Below are positions 17,742 to 26,056 of a stretch of DNA of 64,000 bases, piece by piece. Position numbers and translations under genes: made by a program. The stretch comes from M3007 sp964621185. GTDB taxonomy: Bacteria > Bacteroidota > Bacteroidia > Chitinophagales > Saprospiraceae. The notes below the pieces were generated by a model. That model was not told the origin of the DNA. It saw only the letters and a list, made by a program, of their open reading frames with translations, and did not search any database. The stretch is from the NCBI GenBank assembly GCA_964621185.1, contig CAZULM010000002.1, forward strand, positions 1 to 64,000. Reading direction: 5' to 3'. The number at the start of each line of letters is the position of its first letter. Position 1 is the stretch's first letter.

Positions 17742-19202
17742 ATGAAAAAAATTCTTTGTTTCGTGTGCTTCCTGCTTTCGTTGGAAGTCATTGCACAGCA
17801 AAAACACGAAGTCGATTTCACATGGCCGCAGCGCAGGGTGATGGGTGGCCTGTCGTTTGTGTATGGCCTGGGGGAGAACGGCACCGTGTTTTACGAACAG
17901 GTAGTGCTCAATGCCATGTCGGCCGCCATGAAACTTACCTATGTTTCTGCTGATGGCAAAACAACCTGGGTTTCCGATAAACTCAAACATATCGCCAGGG
18001 ACTGCCAGGTTCTGTCCGACAATGCGGGGTTTACGGTGTACGACCTGGAAAACAAAACGCTCCATAGCTGGCGTTTCAACTACAAAGGCGACCTGGGCGC
18101 CAAAGCTGAAGTGAAATTCGACCTGCCTGTGCTGGCCTTGTTCCAATCGGGGAAAAAAGTGAATGTATTGCTTGAGTCTGTGGAAAAGCAGGTTGTACGC
18201 TTGTTTGTCCAGGAACTTAACCCGGCCACATTCAATCCTGTTGGCGCGCGGATGGCGGTGGAGCTACCCGAATCCAGCCGCTATATAAAAGTGAAATCAA
18301 GTTGGAAAAGCGGCGAAGTCGTCAACCACTGGGTGTTTGCCGGCAGTGATGAAGCGCGCTTGGCTTTTTATGGAAAAAAGGTTTCTCTTGAAAATAGCGT
18401 TGTCACTTTTGATATCGTGATAACTGACCACCGGGGAAAGAAGCAGAGCGGTTTTACACAAACCATTGGCCTTCAGCCTGGCAAATATGTCAACCGCAGC
18501 TTCAAAAGCCAGGAACACCTGCAATGGAGTGATTGGCAATATGAGTACATGCACACAGAGTTCCCTAGCCCCAATACTGGGCATACGTATGATGAAGACC
18601 CCGGCACTTTTGGGGATTGTATGATCGATTGGGGCCGATCGGCAGTGTTTTTCTATGGCACCACAGGTACTGCACCGGAATGGCGGAGTCCTGTGACCGA
18701 CGATGGCTACTTTATTCAAAAGTACAGTTTTTCAGGGGCGCAGGAATGGCAAGTGGAGGGCGAGCTCCCAAAGTCGGACAAGCAATTGTTTTTGTCTGGA
18801 TATGTCAGGAAATACGACGAACAGTTTTTAATAAATCCGATTAGCGGCAATATCTTATACCGCAGGTTTCCGAAAATGGATCTGGTGCTAGATGCAGCAG
18901 GCAATACTTTGCAGAAAAAATGGGTGGATATGAACCCGGTAAAAAAAGACTTTTCACCTGTTGGGCAGCCTTACCATTTTAAGCAAAACATGTTTGGGCT
19001 GTATCATCAGGAAATTATCCAGACCCAAGTGCTGGCCCAGCTTTTCGATGCCGCAACCGCTGCAGCCATACAACAGCACCTTGAAAAGTACGGACATGCG
19101 GCTTCCTGGTATGTGTTTCAAGTGAATCAAAAAGATATTACCGTGTTGGAAACCGACCCGAAATCGGAATCGTACAGCCTTTGGACAGTGCCGAAACGGT
19201 AA
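17742..19202 (+). CDS. Secreted protein of unknown function
   Basis: A 486-residue protein with signal peptide MKKILCFVCFLLSLEVIAQ. I recognise no catalytic motif. The body is rich in beta strands and aromatic residues (HLQWSDWQYEYMHTEFPSPN, WGRSAVFFYGTTGTAPEWRS), with no membrane helix and no T9SS sorting domain. It follows the 162-residue secreted protein by eight bases. The in-frame start at 17658 would overlap that gene and is rejected. Confidence 0.7.
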   Translation: MKKILCFVCFLLSLEVIAQQKHEVDFTWPQRRVMGGLSFVYGLGENGTVFYEQVVLNAMSAAMKLTYVSADGKTTWVSDKLKHIARDCQVLSDNAGFTVYDLENKTLHSWRFNYKGDLGAKAEVKFDLPVLALFQSGKKVNVLLESVEKQVVRLFVQELNPATFNPVGARMAVELPESSRYIKVKSSWKSGEVVNHWVFAGSDEARLAFYGKKVSLENSVVTFDIVITDHRGKKQSGFTQTIGLQPGKYVNRSFKSQEHLQWSDWQYEYMHTEFPSPNTGHTYDEDPGTFGDCMIDWGRSAVFFYGTTGTAPEWRSPVTDDGYFIQKYSFSGAQEWQVEGELPKSDKQLFLSGYVRKYDEQFLINPISGNILYRRFPKMDLVLDAAGNTLQKKWVDMNPVKKDFSPVGQPYHFKQNMFGLYHQEIIQTQVLAQLFDAATAAAIQQHLEKYGHAASWYVFQVNQKDITVLETDPKSESYSLWTVPKR

Positions 19203-19214
19203 CAGGGCGGGAGG

Positions 19215-19350
19215 TCAAATCTCCCCCATCCCAAACACGCCGCTCCCCTGAATAATCCCCCCGCCAACCACATCGTCGCCATCAAAAAAGACGGCGCTCT
19301 GGCCTGGGGCAATGCCTTTCACATTGGCATGGAAACTTACCTCCATGTCG
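19215..19350 (-). pseudogene. 3' fragment of a second mnmA gene
   Basis: On the minus strand this stretch would encode about 45 C-terminal residues of MnmA (MEVSFHANVKGIAPGQ, then DGDDVVGGGIIQGSG) ending at a TGA at 19217-19215. It is highly similar to the intact gene's 3' end at about 20121-20260, but its last residues differ (VFGMGEI instead of IWPTQ). Coding homology stops where the 175-bp repeats begin. With the 5' fragment at about 22990-23090 it suggests a disrupted or recombined second copy. Confidence 0.8.
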
Positions 19351-19351
19351 T

Positions 19352-20030
19352 GGCCGCCCCGAAACTGGTCGCAATCCTACCTAAAAAACGGATGTTGTTT
19401 AACTTGGCATATTGGGCGGACACGAGGGACGCCCCGAAACCAATTGGGCGGCCACAAGGGCCGCCNNNNNNNNNNNNNNNNNNNNNNNNNNNNNNNNNNN
19501 NNNNNNNNNNNNNNNNNNNNNNNNNNNNNNNNNNNNNNNNNNNNNNNNNNNNNNNNNNNNNNNNNCCACAAGGGCCGCCCCTGCATCGCAATCGTGCCCA
19601 TATTTGGTGAATGCCCTGGCGCCGCAGGGGCGGCCCTCGTGGCCGCCCCGAAACCGGTCTCAATCCTACCTAAAAAACGGATGTTTTTTGGCCTGGCACA
19701 TTGGGCGGACACGAGGGACGCCCCGAAACCAATTGGGCGGCCACAAGGGCCGCCCCTGCATCGCAATCGTGCCCATATTTGGTGAATGCCCTGGCGCCGC
19801 AGGGGCGGCCCTCGTGGACACTCCGAAACCGGTCGCAATCCTACCTAAAAAACGGATGTTGTTTGACCTGGCATATTGGGCGGACACGAGGGATGCCCCG
19901 AAACCAATTGGGCGGCCACAAGGGCCGCCCCTGCATCGCAATCGTGCCCATATTTGGTGAATGCCCTGGCGCCGCAGGGGCGGCCCTCGTGGACACTCCG
20001 AAACCGGTCGCAATCCTACCAAAAATTGGC
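19352..20030. repeat. 175-bp tandem repeat array interrupted by a scaffold gap
   Basis: Units repeat every 175 bases (the ccacaagggccgcc block starts at 19566, 19741 and 19916, plus a copy at 19452 before the gap). Each unit holds GC-rich palindromes: GGGCGGCC/GGCCGCCC around ACAAG, and CCCCTGC/GCAGGGG. The period is not a multiple of three, so the open frames that run through it change frame at each copy and are not genes. The true copy number is unknown because of the gap. The 19203-20105 region contains this array, the mnmA fragment and nothing else I can support. Confidence 0.9.
19466..19565. other. Scaffold gap of 100 N
   Basis: Exactly 100 undetermined bases, the conventional placeholder for a gap of unknown size. 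It falls within the 175-bp array, and the spacing of the flanking copies across it (114 bases) does not fit the period, so repeat units are missing or collapsed here. Confidence 0.98.
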
Positions 20031-20105
20031 TGATGTTCTGACCATTGCGGCACACGCAAGAACTGAATGCATTTATTCGGCCACTCAACCGCGAACTTTT
20101 CTATG

Positions 20106-21218
20106 CTATTGCGTAGGCCAAATCCCACTCCCCTGAATAATCCCCCCACCAACCACATCGTCGCCTTCAAAAAAGACGGCGCTCTGGCCCGGGGCAATAC
20201 CTTTTACATTGGCATGGAACGTAACCTCCACGTCGTTGCCCACCGCGCCCAGGGTGCTGAGGGTGCCGGCATCGCGGTAGCGCACTTTCGTCACGGCTTC
20301 GAGGCCGTTTTCGGGAATGGCGGCGTATTTCATCAGGTTCACCTTGCCCACCATCATGTGGTTGCGGATGAGCTCCGATTCGCGGCCCAGCACCACGGTG
20401 TTGGTTTCGGGCTGAATTTCGGTGACGAACATGGGCTCGCCCAGGGCGATGCCCAGACCCTTCCGCTGACCGACGGTGTAAAAAGGGTAGCCTTCGTGTT
20501 TGCCCAGGATTTTGCCGCTGCCATCCACGAAATGCCCGCCCGCCACTTGCTCGTCGAGTCCGTCGATGCGGCGGCGCAGGAAGCCCCGGTAGTCGTTGTC
20601 GGGCACGAAGCAGATTTCGTAGCTCTCGGCTTTTTTGCTGAGCTCGTCCCAGCCGCGCTCTGCTGCCATGGCGCGCACTTCCGGCTTGGTGTACACGCCC
20701 AGGGGCATGCGGGTGCGGCGCAGGCACTCCTGGCTCAAACCCCAAAGCACATAGCTCTGGTCTTTTTGCCGGTCTTTGGCGCGGGTGATGTATTTGCGGC
20801 CATCTAATTCATTGATGATGCCGTAATGGCCGGTGGCGATAAATTCACAATCGAGCATATCAGCGCGGCGCAGCAGGGAGTTCCATTTGATATGGGTGTT
20901 GCAGAGCACGCAGGGGTTGGGGGTGCGGCCGGCCATGTACTCATCCACGAAATTATCAATCACATAATCGCCGAACTCGTCGCGGATGTCGATGATAAAA
21001 TGGTGGAAGCCGAGCTTGACGGCGACGGCCCGCGCATCGTTGATGGAATCGAGGGAGCAGCAGCCGGTTTCTTTTTTGGAGCCGCCGGAAGTGGCGTAGT
21101 CCCAGGTTTTCATGGTGACGCCCACCACTTCCCAGCCTTCTTCGTGCAGAAGAACGGCGGTAATGGTGCTGTCAATTCCGCCTGACATGGCGACGAGTGC
21201 TCTACCGTGTTTGGACAT
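20106..21218 (-). CDS. mnmA: tRNA-specific 2-thiouridylase MnmA
   Basis: A 370-residue enzyme that thiolates U34 of Lys, Glu and Gln tRNAs. The N-terminal PP-loop is ALVAMSGGIDSTITA; the two catalytic cysteines are in TPNPCVLCN and SYEICFVPD; the C-terminal beta domain ends in GGGIIQGSG. I chose the ATG at 21218 (MSKHGRALVAMSGG), since the residues of the longer frame are not conserved-looking. Fragments of another mnmA lie on both sides, on the same strand. Confidence 0.96.
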   Translation of the reverse strand: MSKHGRALVAMSGGIDSTITAVLLHEEGWEVVGVTMKTWDYATSGGSKKETGCCSLDSINDARAVAVKLGFHHFIIDIRDEFGDYVIDNFVDEYMAGRTPNPCVLCNTHIKWNSLLRRADMLDCEFIATGHYGIINELDGRKYITRAKDRQKDQSYVLWGLSQECLRRTRMPLGVYTKPEVRAMAAERGWDELSKKAESYEICFVPDNDYRGFLRRRIDGLDEQVAGGHFVDGSGKILGKHEGYPFYTVGQRKGLGIALGEPMFVTEIQPETNTVVLGRESELIRNHMMVGKVNLMKYAAIPENGLEAVTKVRYRDAGTLSTLGAVGNDVEVTFHANVKGIAPGQSAVFFEGDDVVGGGIIQGSGIWPTQ

Positions 21219-21335
21219 GCTGAAACTCCTTTCCCTTTCGCGAAAATGTTGCCTTTGGGCTAATAGTAATGGATGAGAACAGTTTTTGGGGCTGGAAGGT
21301 TCGGGGAGGACGAGGGATTGTGGGGTTTCCAAGGG

Positions 21336-21343
21336 CAAAAATA
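21336..21343 (-). promoter_or_regulatory. Possible -7 promoter element of mnmA
   Basis: TATTTTTG on the minus strand matches TAnnTTTG, 117 bases before the mnmA start and just below the stop of the Panacea gene. It implies a long leader; confidence is limited. Confidence 0.35.
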
Positions 21344-21364
21344 CAGGAGGGAATACTTTGACAG

Positions 21365-22363
21365 TTATATTGCTTCTAGCAAAAATGCATCCAAATAACT
21401 AATGATGGCTCGATTAGGCGCATTTTTCTTCCAAGCCTCTTCTTCGTGGCTTATCTGAATAATATCCTTGCTTTTCACCTTCTTAAATCGTTCAAAAACT
21501 GCTTGTAACGCTTCTTGTTCTGAGGCCTGAATTTCTCCCTGGCCACTTAGGGCTTTACCAGGGAAAAACTGGGTGCCAATGCTCCCATTCGGGTATTCAT
21601 GATGTTCCATCCGAACAAACCCTGCATTTTCTGCATATTGGAACAGACCGTCAAAATTGTCTGGAACGGGGCCCATTCCAATCGCCCTATACTTGGAACC
21701 GCTTATGGAACGGCCGTTTTTTTTGAAATGCAAAAAGTCTGCGTAGAAAAGCAATTTATTTAGCTGAGTCTTGTATGGGGTCATTTTTTCGGCAAAAAAT
21801 TGCATCATGATGCCAATCCGATTCAAATCTGGCCTTTTAAATCCTCTTTCTAAAGTTGGAGGATCTTCACCCATTAATAGATGGGTCGTGTATTCAAATT
21901 CTCGCCAATTCGGATGGCTTTCCAATATTTTTAACGCCTTTTCGACCAATCTTCCCTTTTCTTCAGGGTCGAGGCCGCTAAATTCCACCAGTTGACAGAA
22001 ATCTTTAGGATTCCTTGCCAAGAAGATCAAACTGGCATTTGATTCGCTGGGCAGTTCTCCATTTTCATACTGCTTGTATTGATTAATGCCAAATCGCAGC
22101 ACCTCCGACATTTTGGCTGCTGAAATGTCATATTGCTCCCGGATAGCTTTTATTTCTTCTGGAAACGGTAAATTATGCTTACTTCGATATTGATCTGTCG
22201 CCTGGCGAATGTTGAGATCAATTTGACGTTCATCTTCAAATTCTTCACCACTGTCTTGACAAACCCAAACATGATACATCACCGGAAATGTCTCTTTCCG
22301 AATGGTCAGTTTGCTTGGACGAACCAGCAGTTTCATTTCTTTGCCTGTGATTGGACTTTGCAT
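21365..22363 (-). CDS. Panacea-domain antitoxin with MqsA-like N-terminus and HTH
   Basis: A 332-residue protein. Residues about 1-50 resemble the MqsA zinc-binding head, but the usual cysteines are missing (SPITGKEMKLL where a CPxCG would be; only one cysteine in VWVCQDSGEEF). An Xre-type helix-turn-helix follows (IREQYDISAAKMSEVLRF, INQYKQYENG). The C-terminal third is a Panacea/SocA-like domain (TQLNKLLFYADFLHFKKNG, YRAIGMGPVPDNFDGLF), a domain known to neutralise diverse toxins. It is 41 bases downstream of a small MqsR-like gene, toxin first as in mqsRA. ATG at 22363 chosen because earlier in-frame residues overlap the toxin gene. AT-richer than mnmA. Confidence 0.85.
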   Translation of the reverse strand: MQSPITGKEMKLLVRPSKLTIRKETFPVMYHVWVCQDSGEEFEDERQIDLNIRQATDQYRSKHNLPFPEEIKAIREQYDISAAKMSEVLRFGINQYKQYENGELPSESNASLIFLARNPKDFCQLVEFSGLDPEEKGRLVEKALKILESHPNWREFEYTTHLLMGEDPPTLERGFKRPDLNRIGIMMQFFAEKMTPYKTQLNKLLFYADFLHFKKNGRSISGSKYRAIGMGPVPDNFDGLFQYAENAGFVRMEHHEYPNGSIGTQFFPGKALSGQGEIQASEQEALQAVFERFKKVKSKDIIQISHEEEAWKKNAPNRAIISYLDAFLLEAI

Positions 22364-22404
22364 GTGTGAGGGTGATGCAATTATTAGCGCAAGAATAGTC
22401 AGGA

Positions 22405-22755
22405 TTAATCTTTCAATGGATAGTCCATTGGGTATTCGGCAAAATGAAACGAGATGCAAATTGTTGGATTATTAGGGAGGCCGAGCGAAATTTTGATGTA
22501 TTTTTCATGGCCTTTTATTTCCTTACCAAATACCCACATTTCTGACCCACCATAGAGGGTTTCCGAAAGAGGGCCACTTGAATAGTCTTCAACCACCAGT
22601 TCAGCCAAAATTTTCTTTACTTCCTTGACCGAAATTTCTAAGTCCGCAAGGGTTTGGGCGTTTTTTTGGCGGTCACTGCGAAAAATAATTTCCCAAATAG
22701 CCAATTTCACTTTAAAGTTCTCTAAGAATAGCGCTACGGTTTCCGCTTGATCCAT
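22405..22755 (-). CDS. MqsR/RelE-fold-like putative toxin
   Basis: A 116-residue basic-to-neutral protein. The second half, YGGSEMWVFGKEIKGHEKYI followed by KISLG and CISFHFAEYPM, resembles the strands of the MqsR mRNA interferase fold, where a similar order (tryptophan strand, lysine-rich turn, ISF strand) is seen. The first half is helical (FKVKLAIWEIIFRSDRQKN). It precedes the Panacea/MqsA-like antitoxin on the same strand and is preceded by a promoter with palindromes. Toxin activity is inferred from neighbourhood and fold-like pattern, not from a recognised catalytic triad. Confidence 0.7.
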   Translation of the reverse strand: MDQAETVALFLENFKVKLAIWEIIFRSDRQKNAQTLADLEISVKEVKKILAELVVEDYSSGPLSETLYGGSEMWVFGKEIKGHEKYIKISLGLPNNPTICISFHFAEYPMDYPLKD

Positions 22756-22776
22756 AATTTAATACGAGAAAAGTGT

Positions 22777-22802
22777 ATTTTTTTCTAAAACTAGAAAAAA
22801 AT
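22777..22802. promoter_or_regulatory. Perfect palindrome, likely operator of the MqsR/Panacea operon
   Basis: ATTTTTTTCTA (22777-22787) and TAGAAAAAAAT (22792-22802) are a perfect 11-bp inverted repeat with spacer AAAC, 22 bases before the toxin ATG. Its place in the leader fits autoregulation by the HTH antitoxin. Confidence 0.65.
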
Positions 22803-22878
22803 GATGTAAAATGCTTTCTTTTCATGAAGATCAAGCGCTAAAAACGCAGATTAAATCAGCTTTCGCCTTTTTCAAGCG

Positions 22879-22906
22879 CAAAGATAATTAAAACCACTTT
22901 AAAGTG
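22879..22906 (-). promoter_or_regulatory. Promoter of the MqsR/Panacea operon with palindrome
   Basis: TATCTTTG on the minus strand (22886-22879) is a perfect -7 element. Just upstream the perfect 12-bp palindrome CACTTTAAAGTG (22895-22906) lies where a repressor would cover the space between -33 and -7. Confidence 0.55.
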
Positions 22907-22989
22907 AAAAAATTTGAATTAAATCTTTTTAGCTACTACTTTACCGAGGGAGGTGTCACCGCCGTAGTCGAGCGTGTTCCCGCCATGCT

Positions 22990-23090
22990 CGTTCTTGGTG
23001 CTGTCAATTCCGCCTTGCATGGCGACGAGTGTTCTTCAGTATTTGGGCACGTATAATCTCCTTGCCGCGTTCATGAAAATATTGCGTAAT
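22990..23090 (-). pseudogene. 5' fragment of a second mnmA gene
   Basis: Minus-strand reading gives VPKY-stop-RTLVAMQGGIDST, which matches the intact MSKHGRALVAMSGGIDST except for a stop and a changed serine in the PP-loop. Similarity to the intact locus (21165-21260) extends into the non-coding leader. After IDST the frame diverges and soon ends. The rest of 22756-23174 holds the toxin-antitoxin promoter and no gene. Confidence 0.7.
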
Positions 23091-23174
23091 GATTTACTTT
23101 TGTCATCTTTGTCCTGTTTTTCGTTTGCTTTTTGTGTAAACCTAATTTCTAGGACAAGCCATACCAGCCTGCAC

Positions 23175-24368
23175 ATGGAGACCCTTGCCCACCTGCGCAC
23201 CCAGCCCGAAACCCTCGACGTGCTACCCCGGCAGCACCGCATCCTCATCGGCATTCCCAAAGAGACCACCCTGCAGGAAAACCGGGTAGCGCTGGTGCCG
23301 CATGCCGTGGCCACCCTCACGGCACACGGCCATCGGGTGCTGGTGGAGAACGGCGCCGGCGAGAAAGCAAATTTCAGCGATTTTGAATACGCGGAAGTGG
23401 GCGCCCAACTGGCACACAATGCCGAGGAGGTGTTCAAAGCCGATGTGCTGTTAAAGGTAGCGCCACCCACCCTGGCCGAAATCGAGCTCATGCAGCCAGG
23501 GCAGGTGGTGATATCGCCCATCCACTTGCCGTTGCTTGATGCAGAATACATCGTCAAGCTGCAAAAAAAGCGGGTCATCGCCCTGGCCATGGAATACATC
23601 CACGACGACGAATCGGACCATTTCCCCATCGTAAACGCGATGAGCGAAATCTCGGGCACCAGCGCCATCCTGATCGCGGCGGAGCTGCTGGCCACCACAC
23701 GCGGCGGAAAGGGGGTATTGCTGGGCGGAATCGCCGGGGTGCCGCCCGCCAAAGTCATCATCCTCGGTGCAGGCGTGGTAGCGGAATTTGCCACCCGCAC
23801 TGCATTCGGGCTTGGGGCAGAAGTGCGTATTTTCGACAACGACGTGCGCAAGCTCATGGAGCTACAAAGCCGCGTCGGCCGCCAACTGCACACCTCCGTG
23901 ATGAACCCCGTGCACCTGAAAGAACAGCTCTTGAAGGCCGACGTGGCCATCGGCGCCATGCACTCGGCGCAAGCCAACAGCCCGCTGGTGGTGTCGGAAG
24001 AGGTGGTGATGCGCATGAAGCCCGGCTCCGTCATCGTGGATGTGAGCATCGACCAGGGCGGTTGTTTCAGCACGTCCCAAACCACCACACACGACAAGCC
24101 TACCTTTGTCAAACACGGGGTGATCCATTATTGCGTGCCGAACATCCCGTCCAGGGTGGCCCGGACGGCCTCCGATGCCATCAGCAACATACTCACCTCC
24201 ATGCTGTTGAAAGCGGAAACAGGCGGCATCCTGTCCCTCATCACCCAACACCCCGGCCTGCGCAACGGGGTATATGCTTACAAAGGCTCCCTCACCAATT
24301 CCCATATCGGGGAGCGCTTCCAGATGCGGAGCACCGACCTTGACCTGCTGATCACGTCTGGCTATTGA
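23175..24368 (+). CDS. ald: Alanine dehydrogenase family protein
   Basis: A 397-residue enzyme of the alanine dehydrogenase/PntA N-terminal family, which interconverts L-alanine and pyruvate with NAD. Visible landmarks: GIPKETTLQENRVALVP with the substrate arginine, LLKVAPP with the substrate lysine, SPIHLP with the active-site histidine, the nucleotide-binding IILGAGVVAEFATRTAFGLG, and VDVSIDQGGCF with the catalytic aspartate. I chose the ATG at 23175 (METLAHLRTQ); a longer frame would begin within the mnmA fragment. Its 3' end overlaps the converging GNAT gene by 17 bases. Confidence 0.9.
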   Translation: METLAHLRTQPETLDVLPRQHRILIGIPKETTLQENRVALVPHAVATLTAHGHRVLVENGAGEKANFSDFEYAEVGAQLAHNAEEVFKADVLLKVAPPTLAEIELMQPGQVVISPIHLPLLDAEYIVKLQKKRVIALAMEYIHDDESDHFPIVNAMSEISGTSAILIAAELLATTRGGKGVLLGGIAGVPPAKVIILGAGVVAEFATRTAFGLGAEVRIFDNDVRKLMELQSRVGRQLHTSVMNPVHLKEQLLKADVAIGAMHSAQANSPLVVSEEVVMRMKPGSVIVDVSIDQGGCFSTSQTTTHDKPTFVKHGVIHYCVPNIPSRVARTASDAISNILTSMLLKAETGGILSLITQHPGLRNGVYAYKGSLTNSHIGERFQMRSTDLDLLITSGY

Positions 24369-24897
24369 GCAGCTTTCCCGGAATTCCCCGCAGCATTACC
24401 AGCCCGACCCGTTGGCTGTCTTTGAGCAGGGCGAAATCCCATTGCACCGTACCTGTCACTTTGAACCCCGCCTTTTCATAAGCCCATACCGGGCCGTGTT
24501 CCATGCATACCAGCCAAACGGCTTCGCTGCCTTGCCGGGCAGCCTTTTCGATCGTATATATCATCAACTTTTGGCCATAACCCTTGCCGAAAAACGCCGG
24601 CATGAGGTATATTTTTTCCAGGTAAAAGGCATTGGCGCATTGGCTGTCTGGCACGGGCTTCTGCAGCACCAGCTTTAAAAAGCCCACTATAGCGCCATCC
24701 TGCTCCCGGCAGATCAGGTATTCGGTATTCGGGTCTTGCAGTTCGGCGCCAAGCGCTTCGGCGCCAAAACATTTTTCCATGTACCAGTTGAGGCCGCCCG
24801 GCTGCCAGATATGCCGATAGTAAGGCTCATAGGTGGCCCGTCCAACCTGTTGCATCAGGGGAATATCGTCTAAGCCAATTTTTTGATACTGCAGCAT
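24352..24897 (-). CDS. GNAT family N-acetyltransferase
   Basis: A 181-residue acetyltransferase. The GNAT core is LEKIYLMPAFFGKGYGQKLM (acetyl-CoA loop) and AYEKAGFKVTG near the C-terminus. The ATG at 24897 overlaps the last base of the capA stop (TGATG), so translation is probably coupled to capA. Its 3' end overlaps the converging ald gene by 17 bases. The acyl acceptor cannot be told. Confidence 0.88.
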   Translation of the reverse strand: MLQYQKIGLDDIPLMQQVGRATYEPYYRHIWQPGGLNWYMEKCFGAEALGAELQDPNTEYLICREQDGAIVGFLKLVLQKPVPDSQCANAFYLEKIYLMPAFFGKGYGQKLMIYTIEKAARQGSEAVWLVCMEHGPVWAYEKAGFKVTGTVQWDFALLKDSQRVGLVMLRGIPGKLLNSQT

Positions 24898-26024
24898 CAG
24901 CGTTTCAATTCTTTGCAAGGTACCCGCTTGCGCAAATTTTTGGCAAAAGTAAGCATGGCGTTCTGGGCGCTGAGGGCCATTCCCGGCACCAAGTCGGGGT
25001 TTGCTTCGGCGCGGGCAATTGGGACGGCATAGAACGTTGTTTTGCCCGATGGGGCCTTGTGGGCGTAGCGCCACACGGGTATCATGCCATGTTGGCCAAG
25101 GGACACCTCCGGCGAGCCCTTGCGCTTGAGCAAGTCCACCTGGTACAGGATGCCCCCGTCGGTGTTGGGCTGTTGCTGGTTGGAGATAAAATTGCCGAGG
25201 GAATACACGACCAAAGCCTCCTTCGCGCTGCCGTCGGGCATGGCCACGCGCTCGATGCGCACGGGCTGCACCACGTGCGGGTGCGAGCCGATCACCATGT
25301 CGGCGCCGTTCCGAATGAGAAACTGGGCAAGCTCGCGCTGCTCGGCATTTTCCGTAAGCTGATATTCAAGCCCCCAGTGCATCACAGCGATGATGAAATG
25401 CGGCTTGCGGGCCACGGCCTCATCGAGGTCTTTTTTGATGATGTCCTTGTCGATGAGGTTGACCACCGTGGGCGCTTCGGTAGGAACACCGTTGGTGCCG
25501 TAGGTGTAGTTGAGCAGGGCAATCTTGAACCCGTTTTTATACACCATGAGGGGGTAATGTGCGGCGCGGTCGCGGGCGTTGAGGAAGGTGCCGGTTTGCA
25601 AAAACATGTTGTCGCGGAGGGTGAGTATGGTATTGGTCAGGCCTGCCGCCCGGCTGTCGTTGGAGTGGTTGTTGGCGGTCACCAGGATGTCGAAGCCCGC
25701 GTTTTTGAGCGCCACGGCGAGCGCATCGGGGCTGCGGAACATGGGGTATCCGCTGTACGGCGGCTTTCCGGGCAAGGTGAGCTCCAGGTTGCCGATAGCC
25801 AGGTCGGCTTGCTCCAAAATAGGCTTTACATAGCGGAAACAAGGCTCATAATTGTATTTCCCGGTGTTGCCAATCTGTGCGCTCGTAATCTGCGGGGTAT
25901 GCCCCATGATGTCGCCCGCAAAAACAAGCCGCAGGGTATCGGTCTGGGAAAAGGTAATTTCTGACGAAAAAAAGAAAAAAAGCGCGGTAAAAAACAGAAT
26001 ATTGCGTGAGATCTTGAACGGCAT
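24897..26024 (-). CDS. capA: CapA family metallophosphatase-like protein
   Basis: A 375-residue exported protein of the CapA/PgsA type (poly-gamma-glutamate capsule synthesis family; metallophosphatase fold). Signal peptide MPFKISRNILFFTALFFFFS. Metal-site motifs are VFAGDIMG, NLELTL, TANNHSNDSRAAG, VMHWGLEY and GSHPHVVQP. No capB/capC homologue is next to it, so a role in polyglutamate is not supported; a periplasmic phosphoesterase role in envelope metabolism is equally possible. It is co-transcribed with the GNAT gene and divergent from the DUF4230 gene. Confidence 0.87.
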   Translation of the reverse strand: MPFKISRNILFFTALFFFFSSEITFSQTDTLRLVFAGDIMGHTPQITSAQIGNTGKYNYEPCFRYVKPILEQADLAIGNLELTLPGKPPYSGYPMFRSPDALAVALKNAGFDILVTANNHSNDSRAAGLTNTILTLRDNMFLQTGTFLNARDRAAHYPLMVYKNGFKIALLNYTYGTNGVPTEAPTVVNLIDKDIIKKDLDEAVARKPHFIIAVMHWGLEYQLTENAEQRELAQFLIRNGADMVIGSHPHVVQPVRIERVAMPDGSAKEALVVYSLGNFISNQQQPNTDGGILYQVDLLKRKGSPEVSLGQHGMIPVWRYAHKAPSGKTTFYAVPIARAEANPDLVPGMALSAQNAMLTFAKNLRKRVPCKELKR

Positions 26025-26056
26025 GAATGTCAGTTTTTTTGCAAAGTAAAAGAGAA

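Noticed and set aside
19377..20088. Several open frames of 110-180 codons in the 175-bp array
   Set aside because: The 175-base period is not a multiple of three, so the frame changes in each copy, and some frames run through the N gap.
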